Positions 26,189 to 36,587 of a DNA stretch of 64,000 nt are shown here, piece after piece. Position 1 is the first letter of the stretch. Each line of letters starts with the position of its first letter. The notes beneath the pieces were generated by a model. The model did no database searches. It was not told the DNA's origin and saw only the letters and a program-made list of their open reading frames with translations. Source of the stretch: Moraxellaceae bacterium (GTDB lineage: Bacteria > Pseudomonadota > Gammaproteobacteria > Burkholderiales > Rhodocyclaceae); the NCBI GenBank assembly GCA_031119205.1, contig JAVHYF010000018.1:1-64000 (forward strand). The letters are read 5' to 3'. A program made the position numbers and the translations under genes.

Positions 26189-27199
26189 ATGTTCAAGCCC
26201 CTGCGTGTCGCGATTGCTGCTGCGTGCCTCATGGTGTCAGCCACCCTGGGCATTGCGCAGGAACCCATCGTCATCAAGTTCAGTCACGTCGTTGCACCGG
26301 AATCGCCCAAGGGCCGGGCGGCGGAGTTCTTCCGCGGCCGGGTGGCGGCCAGGCTGGGCAGCCGGGTGCGGGTGGAGGTGTATCCCAACAGCACGTTGTA
26401 CAAGGACCGCGACGAGATGGAGGCCTTGCAGCTGGGTGCGGTGCAGATGCTGGCGCCGTCACTGGCGAAGTTCGGCCCGCTGGGTCTCCGCGAGTTCGAA
26501 GTCTTCGACCTGCCTTACCTCTTCGATGACTACCGCGCGGTGCATCGCGTCACCGGTGGGCCCATCGGCGAGCGCCTGCTCGACAAGCTGGAGGACAAGG
26601 GCATCGTCGGCCTGGCCTACTGGGACAACGGTTTCAAGGATTTCTCGGCCAACCGCCCGCTGCGCAAGCCGGAGGATTTCCGCGGCCTGAAGATGCGCAT
26701 CCAGTCCTCCGCAGTCATCGATGCGCAGATGCGCGCGCTGGGGACGCGGCCGGAGGTCATGAACTTCTCCGACGTGCGCGATGCCTTGCGCACCGGCATG
26801 GTCGACGGCACCGAGAACCCGCCTTCCAATTTCTACACGCAGGGCATGCACGAGGTGCAGAAGTACCTGCTGCGCAGCAACCACGGTTACCTGGGTTACG
26901 CGGTGATCGTGAACAAGCGCTTCTGGGATGACCTGCCCGGACCGATACGCCGCGAGCTGCAGCTGGCGATCGGCGAGGCGACCGAGTTCGCCAATGCAAT
27001 CGCGGAGCGTGACAACGCACGGGCGCTGGAGGCGGTGCACCGCTCCGGCAAGACCCAGATCATCGTGCCGACCAACGCGGAGCGCGCAGCACTCAAGCGC
27101 GCTCTGGTGGACGTGCACAAGAGCCAGGCATCGCGGGTGGGGGCCGACCTGATCCAGGCCATCTACCGCGAGACGGGATTCGATCCGGCACGGAAGTAA
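26189..27199 (+). CDS. dctP: TRAP transporter substrate-binding protein, DctP family
   Basis: 336 residues from MFKPLRVAI, with a signal peptide ending near GIAQ. The DctP fold is plain: IKFSHVVAPESPKGRAAEFF, VEVYPNSTLYKDRDEMEALQLGAVQM, YWDNGFKDFSANRPLRKPEDFRGLKMR (with the Arg that binds the carboxylate), and DGTENPPSNFYTQGMHEVQKY. Proteins of this family catch C4-dicarboxylates or other organic acids in the periplasm. The membrane partners DctQ and DctM are absent from the window; instead tctCBA follows 88 bases downstream and the kinase pair is divergent. It may serve a distant DctQM or take part in sensing. Confidence 0.92.
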   Translation: MFKPLRVAIAAACLMVSATLGIAQEPIVIKFSHVVAPESPKGRAAEFFRGRVAARLGSRVRVEVYPNSTLYKDRDEMEALQLGAVQMLAPSLAKFGPLGLREFEVFDLPYLFDDYRAVHRVTGGPIGERLLDKLEDKGIVGLAYWDNGFKDFSANRPLRKPEDFRGLKMRIQSSAVIDAQMRALGTRPEVMNFSDVRDALRTGMVDGTENPPSNFYTQGMHEVQKYLLRSNHGYLGYAVIVNKRFWDDLPGPIRRELQLAIGEATEFANAIAERDNARALEAVHRSGKTQIIVPTNAERAALKRALVDVHKSQASRVGADLIQAIYRETGFDPARK

Positions 27200-27250
27200 A
27201 GCCAAAGCCAGAGCCGGACCAAAGGGGGATGAGTAGTTACCAATAATCAA

Positions 27251-27266
27251 CGAGGCCCACGCCTCG
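27251..27266. other. Short hairpin upstream of tctC
   Basis: CGAGGC (27251-27256) pairs with GCCTCG (27261-27266) around CCAC, a few bases before the tctC ribosome site (AGAGGAG). Just upstream is GTAGTTACCAATAAT, AT-rich against the background and a candidate site for the response regulator. No T tract follows the hairpin, so it is not a normal terminator. Confidence 0.35.
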
Positions 27267-27287
27267 GCATCACCAGAGGAGCATGAC

Positions 27288-28265
27288 ATGAACTATCAGA
27301 CCCTTCGTCGTCTCGGGCTGGCGGCCATCGCCGCAGCGAGTACCTTCGCGCACGCCCAGGACTATCCCAACAAGGCCATCACCGTCGTGGTGCCGTTCGC
27401 CGCAGGCGGGCCGACCGACACCGTGGCGCGCCTGGTGGCGCAATCCATGACCACCAACCTGAAGCAGCAGGTGATCGTCGAGAACGTCGGCGGTGCCGGC
27501 GGCACCCTGGGCGCCGGCCGCGTCGCACGCGCGGCCGGCGATGGCTACACGCTGTTGCTGCATCACATCGGCCACTCCACGGCACCGTCCCTGTACCGCA
27601 AGCTGGCCTTCGATCCGATCGGAGACTTCGAGCCTATCGGCCTGGTGGCGGACGTGCCGATGACGCTGATCGCCAAGCAGGCGCTGCCGCCCAAGGACAT
27701 GAAGGAGCTGCTGCCCTACCTGAAGGCCAACAAGGAGAAAGTGCTCTACGCGCACGCCGGCGTGGGCTCCGCCTCGCACCTGTGCGGCCTGCTGTTCATG
27801 AGCACCATCCAGGTCGACATGACCACCGTGCCGTTCGGCGGTACGGGCCCGGCCATGACGTCCATGCTGGGTGGCGAGGTCGACCTGATGTGCGACCAGA
27901 CCACCAACACCACCGGACAGATCAAGGGTGGCAAGGTCAAGGCCTATGCGGTGACGACCAAGACCCCCGTGCCGTCGCTGAAGGAGCTGCCGACGATGGC
28001 CGACTCGGGCCTGCCTGGCTTCGAAGTGGCGGTGTGGCACGGGCTGTATGCGCCCAAGGGCACACCGAAACCGGTGCTGGACAAGCTGACCGCTGCGCTG
28101 CAGACCGCGCTGAAGGACCCGAACGTCATCGCCCGCCTGGCTGAACTCGGTACCGAGCCGGTGGCGCAGAACCGCGCCACGCCGGATGCGCTGCGCACGC
28201 ACCTGAAGACGGAGATCGACAAGTGGAGTCCGGTCATCAAGAAGGCCGGCGTGTACGCGGACTGA
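27288..28265 (+). CDS. tctC: Tripartite tricarboxylate transporter substrate-binding protein (Bug family)
   Basis: 325 residues with a signal peptide ending ...AHA. The Bug/TctC fold shows in YPNKAITVVVPFAAGGPTDTVARL, IVENVGGAGGTLGAGRVARAAGDGYTLL, and FGGTGPAMTSMLGGEVDLMCDQ. It binds the carboxylate in the periplasm and delivers it to TctAB. The AAGGPTD loop and the glycine-rich GGAGG loop make the ligand site in known structures. Bug proteins are strongly expanded in betaproteobacteria, but this one is tied to its own tctB and tctA. The start ATG follows an AGAGGAG site. Confidence 0.93.
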   Translation: MNYQTLRRLGLAAIAAASTFAHAQDYPNKAITVVVPFAAGGPTDTVARLVAQSMTTNLKQQVIVENVGGAGGTLGAGRVARAAGDGYTLLLHHIGHSTAPSLYRKLAFDPIGDFEPIGLVADVPMTLIAKQALPPKDMKELLPYLKANKEKVLYAHAGVGSASHLCGLLFMSTIQVDMTTVPFGGTGPAMTSMLGGEVDLMCDQTTNTTGQIKGGKVKAYAVTTKTPVPSLKELPTMADSGLPGFEVAVWHGLYAPKGTPKPVLDKLTAALQTALKDPNVIARLAELGTEPVAQNRATPDALRTHLKTEIDKWSPVIKKAGVYAD

Positions 28266-28296
28266 GCTGTACTGAGCACGAACTGAGTGTGCAGGG

Positions 28297-28328
28297 TTGC
28301 GGGCGTGGCCTTGGCGCCATGCCCGCAA
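28297..28328. other. Stable hairpin between tctC and tctB
   Basis: A 13-bp stem (28297-28309 with 28316-28328, one G-T pair) and a 6-base loop, with no T tract. Such hairpins after a binding-protein gene often protect its mRNA and cause higher expression than the membrane genes. Confidence 0.5.
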
Positions 28329-28396
28329 GTCGCTGGCCTTGTGGCAGCTGACGAACATGGAAAAGGATGCGGGGTGACCCGCACGGAGGAGCTGTC

Positions 28397-28861
28397 TTGC
28401 AACTGAACATCACCCAGGCGCCGCGGGATTTCTGGGGCGGCCTGATCTACCTGCTGGTCGGTGCGGCCGCCGTCTTCATCGCCGCCGACTACGAGCGCGG
28501 CAGCCTGCTGCGCATGGGGCCGGGCTATGTGCCTGCCGTGCTGGGCTACGCACTGTGCGGCGTGGGGCTGATCTCGGTCGTGCGCTCTTTCCTGCGCCAT
28601 GGCGACCGCATCATGCCGTTTGCAGTGAAAGCCATGGTGCTGGTGACCGTGGCCGTGGTGGCCTTCGGTGTGCTGGCGCGCGGCGCGGGTCTCGTGCCGG
28701 CCGTGATCGTGCTGGTCGTCGTGTCCGCTTGGGGAAGCCAGATGTCGCGGCCGTTGCCCGTAGCGCTGCTGGCCCTGGGGTCGGCCGTGGCTTCCTGGCT
28801 GCTGTTCACGAAAGGTCTCGGAGTGCCCTTGCAGGCCTTCGGTGCCTGGTTCGGTTTCTGA
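28397..28861 (+). CDS. tctB: Tripartite tricarboxylate transporter small membrane subunit
   Basis: 154 residues starting at a TTG codon (MQLNITQAPRDF), chosen because GGAGG lies 9 bases upstream; the ATG in frame at 28367 has no such site. Four predicted membrane helices match the TctB family, for example LIYLLVGAAAVFIAADY and AVIVLVVVSAWGS. TctB is the small helper subunit that works with the large TctA channel and periplasmic TctC. The gap of 11 bases to tctA indicates coupled expression. Confidence 0.88.
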   Translation: MQLNITQAPRDFWGGLIYLLVGAAAVFIAADYERGSLLRMGPGYVPAVLGYALCGVGLISVVRSFLRHGDRIMPFAVKAMVLVTVAVVAFGVLARGAGLVPAVIVLVVVSAWGSQMSRPLPVALLALGSAVASWLLFTKGLGVPLQAFGAWFGF

Positions 28862-28872
28862 GGAGAGGGCGC

Positions 28873-30384
28873 ATGGATTCCGGTCTGCTCTCCAATCTCG
28901 CGCTGGGCATCAGTACGGCCTGGACTTTCAGCAACCTGATGTACTGCCTGGCGGGCGTCATCCTCGGCACCCTGGTCGGCGTGCTGCCCGGCCTCGGGCC
29001 GGTGGCGACCATCGCCATGTTGTTGCCGATGACCTTCAACCTGCCGCCTGAGTCGGCGCTGATCATGCTGGCCGGTATCTATTACGGGGCGCAGTACGGT
29101 GGCTCTACGACGGCGATTCTGGTGAACCTGCCGGGCGAGACCTCCTCCGTGGTCACCGCGCTGGACGGGCACCAGATGGCGCGCCAGGGCAAGGCCGGCA
29201 AGGCGTTGGCCACCGCCGCGCTGGCGTCCTTCTTCGCCGGCACGGTGGCGACCTTCCTGATCGCGCTGGCGGCGCCGCCGTTGGCGGACCTCGCATTGAA
29301 GTTCGGTGCGCCCGAGTACTTCTCGCTGATGGTGCTGGGTCTGGTGGCGTCCATCGTGCTAGCCAGTGGCTCGCTGCTGCACGCCTTCGGGATGATCCTG
29401 ATTGGCCTGCTGCTGAGCCAGGTGGGCACGGACGTCATCTCCGGCACGCCGCGCTACACCTTCGACGAGCCCTGGCTGGCGGACGGCATCCACTTCGTGG
29501 TGCTGGCGATGGGCATGTACGGGGTGGGAGAGATCATCCGCAACCTCGAACACGACGAGAAGCGCGAGCTGATGATGAAGTCCGTCAGCGGCCTGCTGCC
29601 GGACAAGGAGGACCTGAAGCGGATCATCGCGCCGACGCTGCGCGGCACCGCCCTGGGCTCTGCGCTGGGCATCCTGCCGGGGGGCGGGGCGATGCTGGCT
29701 TCCTTCGCGTCCTACTCCATCGAGAAGAAGGTGTCGCCCAATCGCGCCCAGTTCGGCAAGGGCGCCATCGAGGGCGTGGCGGCGCCGGAATCGGCCAACA
29801 ACGCCGGCGCGCAGACCTCCTTCATCCCGATGCTGACCCTGGGCATCCCGTCCAACCCGGTCATGGCGCTGATGATCGGCGCGTTGATCATCCAGGGCAT
29901 CCAGCCCGGGCCGACGGTGATGACGGAGCAGCCGGCGCTGTTCTGGGGAATCATCGCCTCGATGTGGGCGGGCAATCTGTTCCTCGTGGTGCTCAACCTG
30001 CCCATGATCGGCGTGTGGGTGCGACTCATCACCGTGCCGTACCACCTGCTGTTCCCGGTGATCCTGGTGTTCTGCGCCATCGGCGTGATGAGCGTGAACA
30101 ACAGTGAGTACGACGTCTGGCTGATGGCTCTCTTCGGCGTGCTGGGTTACGTGTTCTCCAAGCTCGGTAGTGAGCCGGCGCCCCTGCTGCTGGCCTTCGT
30201 GCTCGGCGAGCTGATGGAGGAAAACCTGCGCCGGGCGATGATCATCTCGCGCGGCGACCCCATGGTGTTCCTGGAGCGGCCGATCAGCCTGACCCTGTTG
30301 GTCACCGCCGCGCTGGCGCTGGCTGTGGTGCTCAGCCCGGCCCTGCGGAAGAAGCGGGAGGAGGCTTTCCAGGAGGAGCCTTGA
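28873..30384 (+). CDS. tctA: Tripartite tricarboxylate transporter large membrane subunit
   Basis: 503 residues with about twelve membrane helices. Family signatures: GVLPGLGPVATIAMLLP near the N-terminus, YYGAQYGGSTTAILVNLPGE, and ILPGGGAMLASFASY.EKK. The two GxxPGxG-type loops are thought to form the carboxylate pathway. TctA couples uptake to an ion gradient with TctB and TctC. The upstream frame is open from 28555, but that part is a shadow of tctB. The start at 28873 follows AGGAGAGG. Confidence 0.95.
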   Translation: MDSGLLSNLALGISTAWTFSNLMYCLAGVILGTLVGVLPGLGPVATIAMLLPMTFNLPPESALIMLAGIYYGAQYGGSTTAILVNLPGETSSVVTALDGHQMARQGKAGKALATAALASFFAGTVATFLIALAAPPLADLALKFGAPEYFSLMVLGLVASIVLASGSLLHAFGMILIGLLLSQVGTDVISGTPRYTFDEPWLADGIHFVVLAMGMYGVGEIIRNLEHDEKRELMMKSVSGLLPDKEDLKRIIAPTLRGTALGSALGILPGGGAMLASFASYSIEKKVSPNRAQFGKGAIEGVAAPESANNAGAQTSFIPMLTLGIPSNPVMALMIGALIIQGIQPGPTVMTEQPALFWGIIASMWAGNLFLVVLNLPMIGVWVRLITVPYHLLFPVILVFCAIGVMSVNNSEYDVWLMALFGVLGYVFSKLGSEPAPLLLAFVLGELMEENLRRAMIISRGDPMVFLERPISLTLLVTAALALAVVLSPALRKKREEAFQEEP

Positions 30385-30452
30385 TGGCCTGAGGGAGGCG
30401 GGCGGTCACCGGGACGACCCGCTTTCACGATGGAGCTTCCCGCGGGAACAGG

Positions 30453-30533
30453 CAGGGGCTGCGGAGGGGCAAGGGTGCCGGAAGGTGCTCCCCACGGACG
30501 CAGCCCCCAGTGTTTTCCGGCCTCCCGCCGGAA
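30453..30533. other. Noncoding stretch with two inverted repeats before ndk
   Basis: GGGGCTGCG near 30453 can pair with CGCAGCCCC near 30499, and TTTCCGGC with GCCGGAAA lies at about 30513-30533. No gene is visible between tctA and ndk. The first repeat may be part of tctA transcript termination, though no T tract is present. Confidence 0.3.
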
Positions 30534-30571
30534 ACAGGGCTGGGTGTGAGGCTAGGCGCAAAGCCTGTCCA

Positions 30572-30580
30572 TGCTACAAT
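30572..30580 (+). promoter_or_regulatory. Extended -10 promoter for ndk
   Basis: TGCTACAAT is an extended -10 (TG-N-TACAAT) 58 bases before the ndk ATG. A -35 consensus is missing, as allowed for extended -10 promoters. Confidence 0.45.
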
Positions 30581-30638
30581 CCGCGATTGACCTGATGTCA
30601 ATTACCCCCTTGTTCCAACACGAATTTTCGGAGTTTTC

Positions 30639-31064
30639 ATGGCCATCGAACGCACCCTTTCCATCATCAAGCCGGATGCAGTCGCCAAGAACGTCATCGG
30701 CAAGATCTACCAGCGTTTCGAAGACGCTGGCCTGAAGATCATCGCCGCCAAGCTGGTTCACCTGTCCGAAGTCGAAGCCGGCCAGTTCTACGCCGTGCAC
30801 AAGGAGCGCCCCTTCTTCAAGGACCTGGTGAGCTTCATGATTTCTGGTCCGGTGATGATCCAGGTGCTGGAAGGTGAAGGCGCCATCGCCAAGAACCGCG
30901 AGCTGATGGGTGCCACCGATCCGAAGAAGGCCGCCCCCGGCACCATCCGCGCAGATTTCGCGGAATCCATCGACGCCAATGCTGTCCATGGTTCCGATGC
31001 CCCGGAAACCGCTGCCGTGGAAGTGTCCTTCTTCTTCGCTGGCCTGAACGTCTATAGCCGTTAA
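30639..31064 (+). CDS. ndk: Nucleoside diphosphate kinase
   Basis: Balances nucleoside triphosphate pools by phosphate transfer through a histidine. 141 residues, standard size. Visible motifs: [18 protein letters not shown], the Arg-rich region [32 protein letters not shown] and the active-site [12 protein letters not shown] (catalytic His). It heads a conserved run with rlmN, pilF and rodZ, though a hairpin separates it from rlmN. Confidence 0.98.
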   Translation: MAIERTLSIIKPDAVAKNVIGKIYQRFEDAGLKIIAAKLVHLSEVEAGQFYAVHKERPFFKDLVSFMISGPVMIQVLEGEGAIAKNRELMGATDPKKAAPGTIRADFAESIDANAVHGSDAPETAAVEVSFFFAGLNVYSR

Positions 31065-31071
31065 TCGGTCG

Positions 31072-31096
31072 GGAGCAGGAAGTCGCTTCCTGCTCC
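31072..31096. other. Perfect hairpin between ndk and rlmN
   Basis: 11-bp perfect stem (31072-31082 with 31086-31096) with a 3-base loop, lacking a T tract and ending 11 bases before the rlmN ATG. It may stabilise the ndk message or slow read-through into rlmN, and could mask the rlmN ribosome site. Confidence 0.5.
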
Positions 31097-31107
31097 GCAA
31101 TGCTGCA

Positions 31108-32199
31108 ATGATCAATCTGCTCGATTTCGACGCTGAAGCCCTGATCGCCTGGTTCGAAGAACAGGGCGAGAAGCCGTTCCGCGCGCGTCAGGTGTTGCGC
31201 TGGGTGCACCGCTTCGGCGCGACCGACTTCGAGCAGATGACCGACGTCGCCAAGTCGCTGCGCGCGAAACTCGCAGCAGCCGCCTGCGTCAAGCCGCCGG
31301 TCCCGGTGCGTGACAACGTATCCACCGACGGTACCCGCAAGTGGCTGCTGGATGTCGGCAATGCCAACGCGGTCGAGACGGTATTCATCCCTGAAACGAC
31401 CCGTGGCACCCTGTGCATTTCCTCGCAGGCTGGCTGTGCGCTGGACTGTGCTTTCTGCTCGACCGGCAAGCAGGGGTTCAACCGCAACCTGACGGCGGCC
31501 GAGATCATCGGCCAGCTGTGGCTGGCGAACCGCATGCTCGGTGCAGACGAAACCGGCGAGCGGGTGATCAGCAACGTCGTCATGATGGGCATGGGCGAGC
31601 CGCTGGCGAATTTCGACAACGTCGTGTCGGCCCTCAACCTGATGCTTGATGACCATGCCTATGGTCTGTCGCGCCGCCGTGTGACGGTGTCCACCTCCGG
31701 CATCGTGCCGGCGATGGATCGCCTGCGCGATGCCTGTCCGGTGGCGTTGGCCGTGTCCTTGCACGCACCGAACGACGCCTTGCGCGACGTGCTGGTGCCG
31801 ATCAACAAGAAGTACCCCTTGCGCGAGCTGATGGCGGCCTGTCAGCGCTATCTCGACAAGGCACCACGTGACTTCGTGACCTTCGAGTACGTGATGCTCG
31901 ATGGTGTGAACGACCAGGACGAACATGCCCGTGAGCTCATCGCGCTTACCCGCGACGTGCCCTGCAAGTTCAACCTGATCCCGTTCAACCCTTTCCCGAA
32001 CTCCGGTTTCCTGCGCTCACCGGCGCAGCGCATCCGGCGTTTCTCGCAGATCCTCATCGATGCCGGCATCGTCACCACCACCCGCAAGACGCGTGGTGAC
32101 GACGTGGATGCCGCATGCGGCCAGCTCGCCGGCCAGGTGCAGGACAAGACCCGCAGAACGACCCGGAAGACGATTCCGGTCACCGAGGTAAGAACATGA
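31108..32199 (+). CDS. rlmN: 23S rRNA/tRNA adenine-C2 methyltransferase
   Basis: Radical SAM enzyme that methylates A2503 of 23S rRNA and A37 of some tRNAs. 363 residues. The iron-sulfur motif CALDCAFC follows [26 protein letters not shown] and [13 protein letters not shown] are SAM-binding and substrate regions, and [13 protein letters not shown] is typical of the C-terminus. The final part is extended by a basic tail (KTRRTTRKT). The stop overlaps the pilF start by four bases. In the wider family Cfr shares the fold, but context and motifs fit RlmN. Confidence 0.97.
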   Translation: MINLLDFDAEALIAWFEEQGEKPFRARQVLRWVHRFGATDFEQMTDVAKSLRAKLAAAACVKPPVPVRDNVSTDGTRKWLLDVGNANAVETVFIPETTRGTLCISSQAGCALDCAFCSTGKQGFNRNLTAAEIIGQLWLANRMLGADETGERVISNVVMMGMGEPLANFDNVVSALNLMLDDHAYGLSRRRVTVSTSGIVPAMDRLRDACPVALAVSLHAPNDALRDVLVPINKKYPLRELMAACQRYLDKAPRDFVTFEYVMLDGVNDQDEHARELIALTRDVPCKFNLIPFNPFPNSGFLRSPAQRIRRFSQILIDAGIVTTTRKTRGDDVDAACGQLAGQVQDKTRRTTRKTIPVTEVRT

Positions 32200-32996
32200 T
32201 GCGAGCATGGATGGTCGGACTGCTGGCAATGGCGCTGGCAGGCTGTGCCGTGACAGGGGGAATTACGGCGGACGCCGAGGGTGGTATCGACCGGGCTACA
32301 TCCGAGAAGCCAGTCACGAGTGAGGCCCAAGGCAAGGCCAGAACCCACGTCGAACTGGGAAGTGCGTATCTGGATGCTGGCCGCTACGGCGTGGCACTGG
32401 ACGAGGCCAAGATCGCGCAAGCGTATGACCGTAACTATGCGCCCGGACATCTGCTGATGGGGCTGGTCTACAGTTTCCTGGATCAGAATGAACTCGCGTT
32501 GGCTTCGTTTCAGCAGGCCGAGCGTCTGGCGCCCTACGATCCCGAGGTGGCCAACGCCTATGGTTGGTATCTGTGCAACCGCGATCGTCAGAGCGACGGA
32601 CTTGTCAGGCTGGAGCGTGCTGCGCGCAATCCCTATTACCGTTTTCCGGCACGCGCGCTGGCAAATGCCGGCCTCTGCGAGTTGAATCGCCGCAATGACA
32701 AGGCTGCGGAGGGTTACTTCCAGCGTTCGATCCAGATCGAACGCAACAATCCGCAGGTGCTGTTCCAGCTGGCGAATATTTTCTATCGCGAGGGTAATCC
32801 AGTGCGCGCACGTCAGTGGCTGACCGAGCTGCAGGCACGCATGCCTGCTCCGACCGCCGAGACGCTGTGGCTCGGTCTGCGTATCGAGCGTAAGGCCGGC
32901 GAGCGCGATGCGGAGGCGCGTTATGCGAATCAGCTGAAGCGCGATTTCCCCGCCTCTGACGAATATGCAGCCTTGACGCAAGGGAAGTTCGATTGA
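32196..32996 (+). CDS. pilF: Type IV pilus biogenesis lipoprotein with TPR repeats
   Basis: Pilotin for the PilQ secretin (called PilF or PilW): 266 residues. The start at 32196 overlaps rlmN and gives a lipoprotein signal ending in ALAGC (Cys17). The mature part is a series of TPR units: [24 protein letters not shown], then [28 protein letters not shown] and [19 protein letters not shown]. It delivers PilQ to the outer membrane so that pili can pass, which fits the pilin gene at 56.7 kb. The position between rlmN and rodZ is typical for beta- and gammaproteobacteria. Confidence 0.92.
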   Translation: MMRAWMVGLLAMALAGCAVTGGITADAEGGIDRATSEKPVTSEAQGKARTHVELGSAYLDAGRYGVALDEAKIAQAYDRNYAPGHLLMGLVYSFLDQNELALASFQQAERLAPYDPEVANAYGWYLCNRDRQSDGLVRLERAARNPYYRFPARALANAGLCELNRRNDKAAEGYFQRSIQIERNNPQVLFQLANIFYREGNPVRARQWLTELQARMPAPTAETLWLGLRIERKAGERDAEARYANQLKRDFPASDEYAALTQGKFD

Positions 32997-33925
32997 GCGA
33001 CGATCTGCTTCAGACGCCGGCGCCCGAGGAGGCGTCCGGATCGGTATGGCGACTCTTGCGCGAAGCGCGTGAGGCGCGTGGCCTGTCGATCTCCGAGGTC
33101 GCTCAGCACCTGAAGTTCACGCCGAAGCAGGTCGAGGCGATGGAAGCGGGTGCGCTCGACAGTCTGCCCGGGGCTGCTTTTGCGCGGGGCTTCGTGCGCA
33201 ATTACGCGCGCTTCCTGCAGCTGGACCCGCAGGTCTTCCTGGCCAGCATGGGCGCGGCGCCCACCAGCTTCGAAGGAATCCCGGCGCAGCCGCCCGCGCT
33301 TGCGCCCATGCCGCGTATCCGGAATCTGGATCGGTCCTCGTTGCGGGCCATGCTGATCAGCCTGAGCCTGCTCGCCTTGGTTGCGGCCGGCTGGTATTTC
33401 GGCTGGCTCGAGGCGCGTGACGACCAACTGCTGGCAGAGGGGGATATCCCGACAGCCGAGGTGCTGGAGGCCGCTCCGGAGTCCATCGCACCTGCTGTCA
33501 GCGAGCCGCTCTCTGCTGAATCAACACCTGCGGCTGACGTAAGCGCACCGTTGGCTGCGTCCGCGCCGGTTGCGACCCAGAGCGCCCCCGTCGAGCAGAA
33601 TCTGCCTGCGACGCAAAGTGCGCCGGCGGTGATGCAGAGCGCTCCGCTGGCTCAGAGTGCACCGCGCCCTCTCGCCGCAGTGTCCGGTCAGAAGCGGGTG
33701 CAACTGAGCTTCAGGGGTGAGAGCTGGGTGGAAGTGCGCGACGCAGATGGCAATGTGCTGTTGTCGCGCCTAAATGCTGCCGGCAGTAGCCAGGAGGTCC
33801 AGGGCCGGCCGCCGATCGCGCTGGTGATCGGCAATGCACGCGAAGTCAGTGTTTCCGTCGAGGGCAAGGCCTTCGACCTGCAGCCCCACATCAAGACCGA
33901 TGTGGCGCGCATCAATATCGAATGA
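32993..33925 (+). CDS. rodZ: Cytoskeletal protein RodZ
   Basis: 310 residues starting at TTG, which shares bases with the pilF stop (TTGA). Cytoplasmic helix-turn-helix (about 18-85, with LREAREARGLSISEVAQHLK), one membrane helix (about 118-138, LRAMLISLSLLALVAAGWY), a low-complexity Ala/Pro/Ser/Gln linker with repeated QSAP units (about 180-225), and a C-terminal DUF4115 domain (about 232-305, VQLSFRGESWVEVRDADG). RodZ links MreB filaments to the wall machinery. The TTG start likely holds its amount low. Confidence 0.93.
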   Translation: MSDDLLQTPAPEEASGSVWRLLREAREARGLSISEVAQHLKFTPKQVEAMEAGALDSLPGAAFARGFVRNYARFLQLDPQVFLASMGAAPTSFEGIPAQPPALAPMPRIRNLDRSSLRAMLISLSLLALVAAGWYFGWLEARDDQLLAEGDIPTAEVLEAAPESIAPAVSEPLSAESTPAADVSAPLAASAPVATQSAPVEQNLPATQSAPAVMQSAPLAQSAPRPLAAVSGQKRVQLSFRGESWVEVRDADGNVLLSRLNAAGSSQEVQGRPPIALVIGNAREVSVSVEGKAFDLQPHIKTDVARINIE

Positions 33926-33940
33926 GCGGTAGTTCGCGGC

Positions 33941-35182
<1,242 letters not shown>

Positions 35183-35222
35183 GCGCACAGGCGCATCGGC
35201 GACGACACAAGAACAGAAAAGA

Positions 35223-36512
35223 ATGAGCAACAAGATCCAGGCCGTCCGCGGCATGAACGACCTGCTGCCGGACGAGGCAGAGCGCTGGGAGGCGTTCGAG
35301 GAAATCGTCCGTGACTGGCTGAAGAGCTACGGCTATCGTCCGATCCGCACGCCGATCGTCGAGCACACGCCGCTGTTTTCGCGCGGCGTCGGCGAGCACA
35401 CCGATATCGTCGAGAAGGAGATGTATTCCTTCGAGGATCGCCTCAACGGCGAACACCTGACCCTGCGTCCCGAAGGCACTGCCTCCTGCGTCCGCGCGGT
35501 GGTCGAGCACAATCTGCTGTACGCGGCCGCGCAGCGGCTGTACTACACCGGTCCGATGTTCCGTCATGAGCGTCCGCAGAAGGGGCGCTACCGCCAGTTC
35601 CATCAGGTGGGTGTTGAAGCGCTGGGCTTTGCCGGTCCGGACATCGATGCCGAACACATCGCGATGTGCGCGCGTCTGTGGGACGATCTCGGACTGGAGG
35701 ACGTGACGCTGGAAATCAACTCTCTGGGCGAAGCGGACGAACGCGCACGCCATCGCACGGAGCTGATCAGCTATCTGCAGGGGCATGAGTCGAAGCTGGA
35801 TGAAGACGGACGCCGTCGTCTGCACACCAATCCGCTGCGGGTGCTGGACTCCAAGAATCCGGACATGCTGCCGATCATCGAGGCGGCGCCGAAGCTGATG
35901 GACTTCCTCGGCGAGGAATCGCTCAAGCACTTCGAAGAAGTGCAGGCGCTGTTGCGCGAAGCTGTGGTGCCTTACCGCATCAATCCGCGTCTGGTACGTG
36001 GTCTGGATTACTACAACCGTACCGTGTTCGAATGGGTGACGACGCGCCTTGGCGCGCAGGCGACCATCTGTGCGGGTGGTCGCTACGACGGACTTGTCGA
36101 GCAACTGGGTGGCAAGCCTGCACCCGCCTGCGGCTTCGGCATGGGTATCGAGCGGGTGATGCTTCTGTGGCTGGAAGGCCAGGAGGAAGGCGCGCTGTCC
36201 CGTCCGGATGTTTATCTGGTGCACCAGGGTGAGGGCACCCAGAAATTTGCCTTCCGCATTGGCGAGATGCTGCGTGGTGCCGGCTTCTCGGCGGTGTTCC
36301 ATTGCGGCGGCGGCAGTTTCAAATCGCAGATGAAGAAAGCGGATGGCAGTGGTGCCAGCTACGCGGTCATCATCGGCGAAGAAGAGGTGGCAGCGGAGCA
36401 GGTGACGCTGAAGCCCTTGCGGGAGCAGGGCGAGCAACGCCGGTTGTCGGTAGAGTCGTTGGCCGAAGAGCTGGCCGAAGCGCTGTTCAGTGACAGCGAA
36501 AGCGACGCCTGA
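35223..36512 (+). CDS. hisS: Histidyl-tRNA synthetase
   Basis: Class II synthetase, 429 residues. Motif 1 region [19 protein letters not shown]; motif 2 [22 protein letters not shown]; histidine-specific [15 protein letters not shown], and motif 3 in [13 protein letters not shown]-terminal anticodon-binding domain from about residue 335. A shorter paralogue of its catalytic core is HisZ at 43.6 kb. Start chosen at [10 protein letters not shown]; the frame upstream is an ispG shadow. Confidence 0.98.
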   Translation: MSNKIQAVRGMNDLLPDEAERWEAFEEIVRDWLKSYGYRPIRTPIVEHTPLFSRGVGEHTDIVEKEMYSFEDRLNGEHLTLRPEGTASCVRAVVEHNLLYAAAQRLYYTGPMFRHERPQKGRYRQFHQVGVEALGFAGPDIDAEHIAMCARLWDDLGLEDVTLEINSLGEADERARHRTELISYLQGHESKLDEDGRRRLHTNPLRVLDSKNPDMLPIIEAAPKLMDFLGEESLKHFEEVQALLREAVVPYRINPRLVRGLDYYNRTVFEWVTTRLGAQATICAGGRYDGLVEQLGGKPAPACGFGMGIERVMLLWLEGQEEGALSRPDVYLVHQGEGTQKFAFRIGEMLRGAGFSAVFHCGGGSFKSQMKKADGSGASYAVIIGEEEVAAEQVTLKPLREQGEQRRLSVESLAEELAEALFSDSESDA

Positions 36513-36587
36513 CCGCGGGCGCGAAGCACAACGCGGCCCGGGAACGGCCGTTACAAGCAAACGAGACAATCCAACAAGGACAGGAAC

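Noticed and set aside
30453-30510. A riboswitch before ndk
   Set aside because: The GGGGCTGCG/CGCAGCCCC pairing is suggestive, but no known aptamer core is recognisable and ndk has its own promoter after it.
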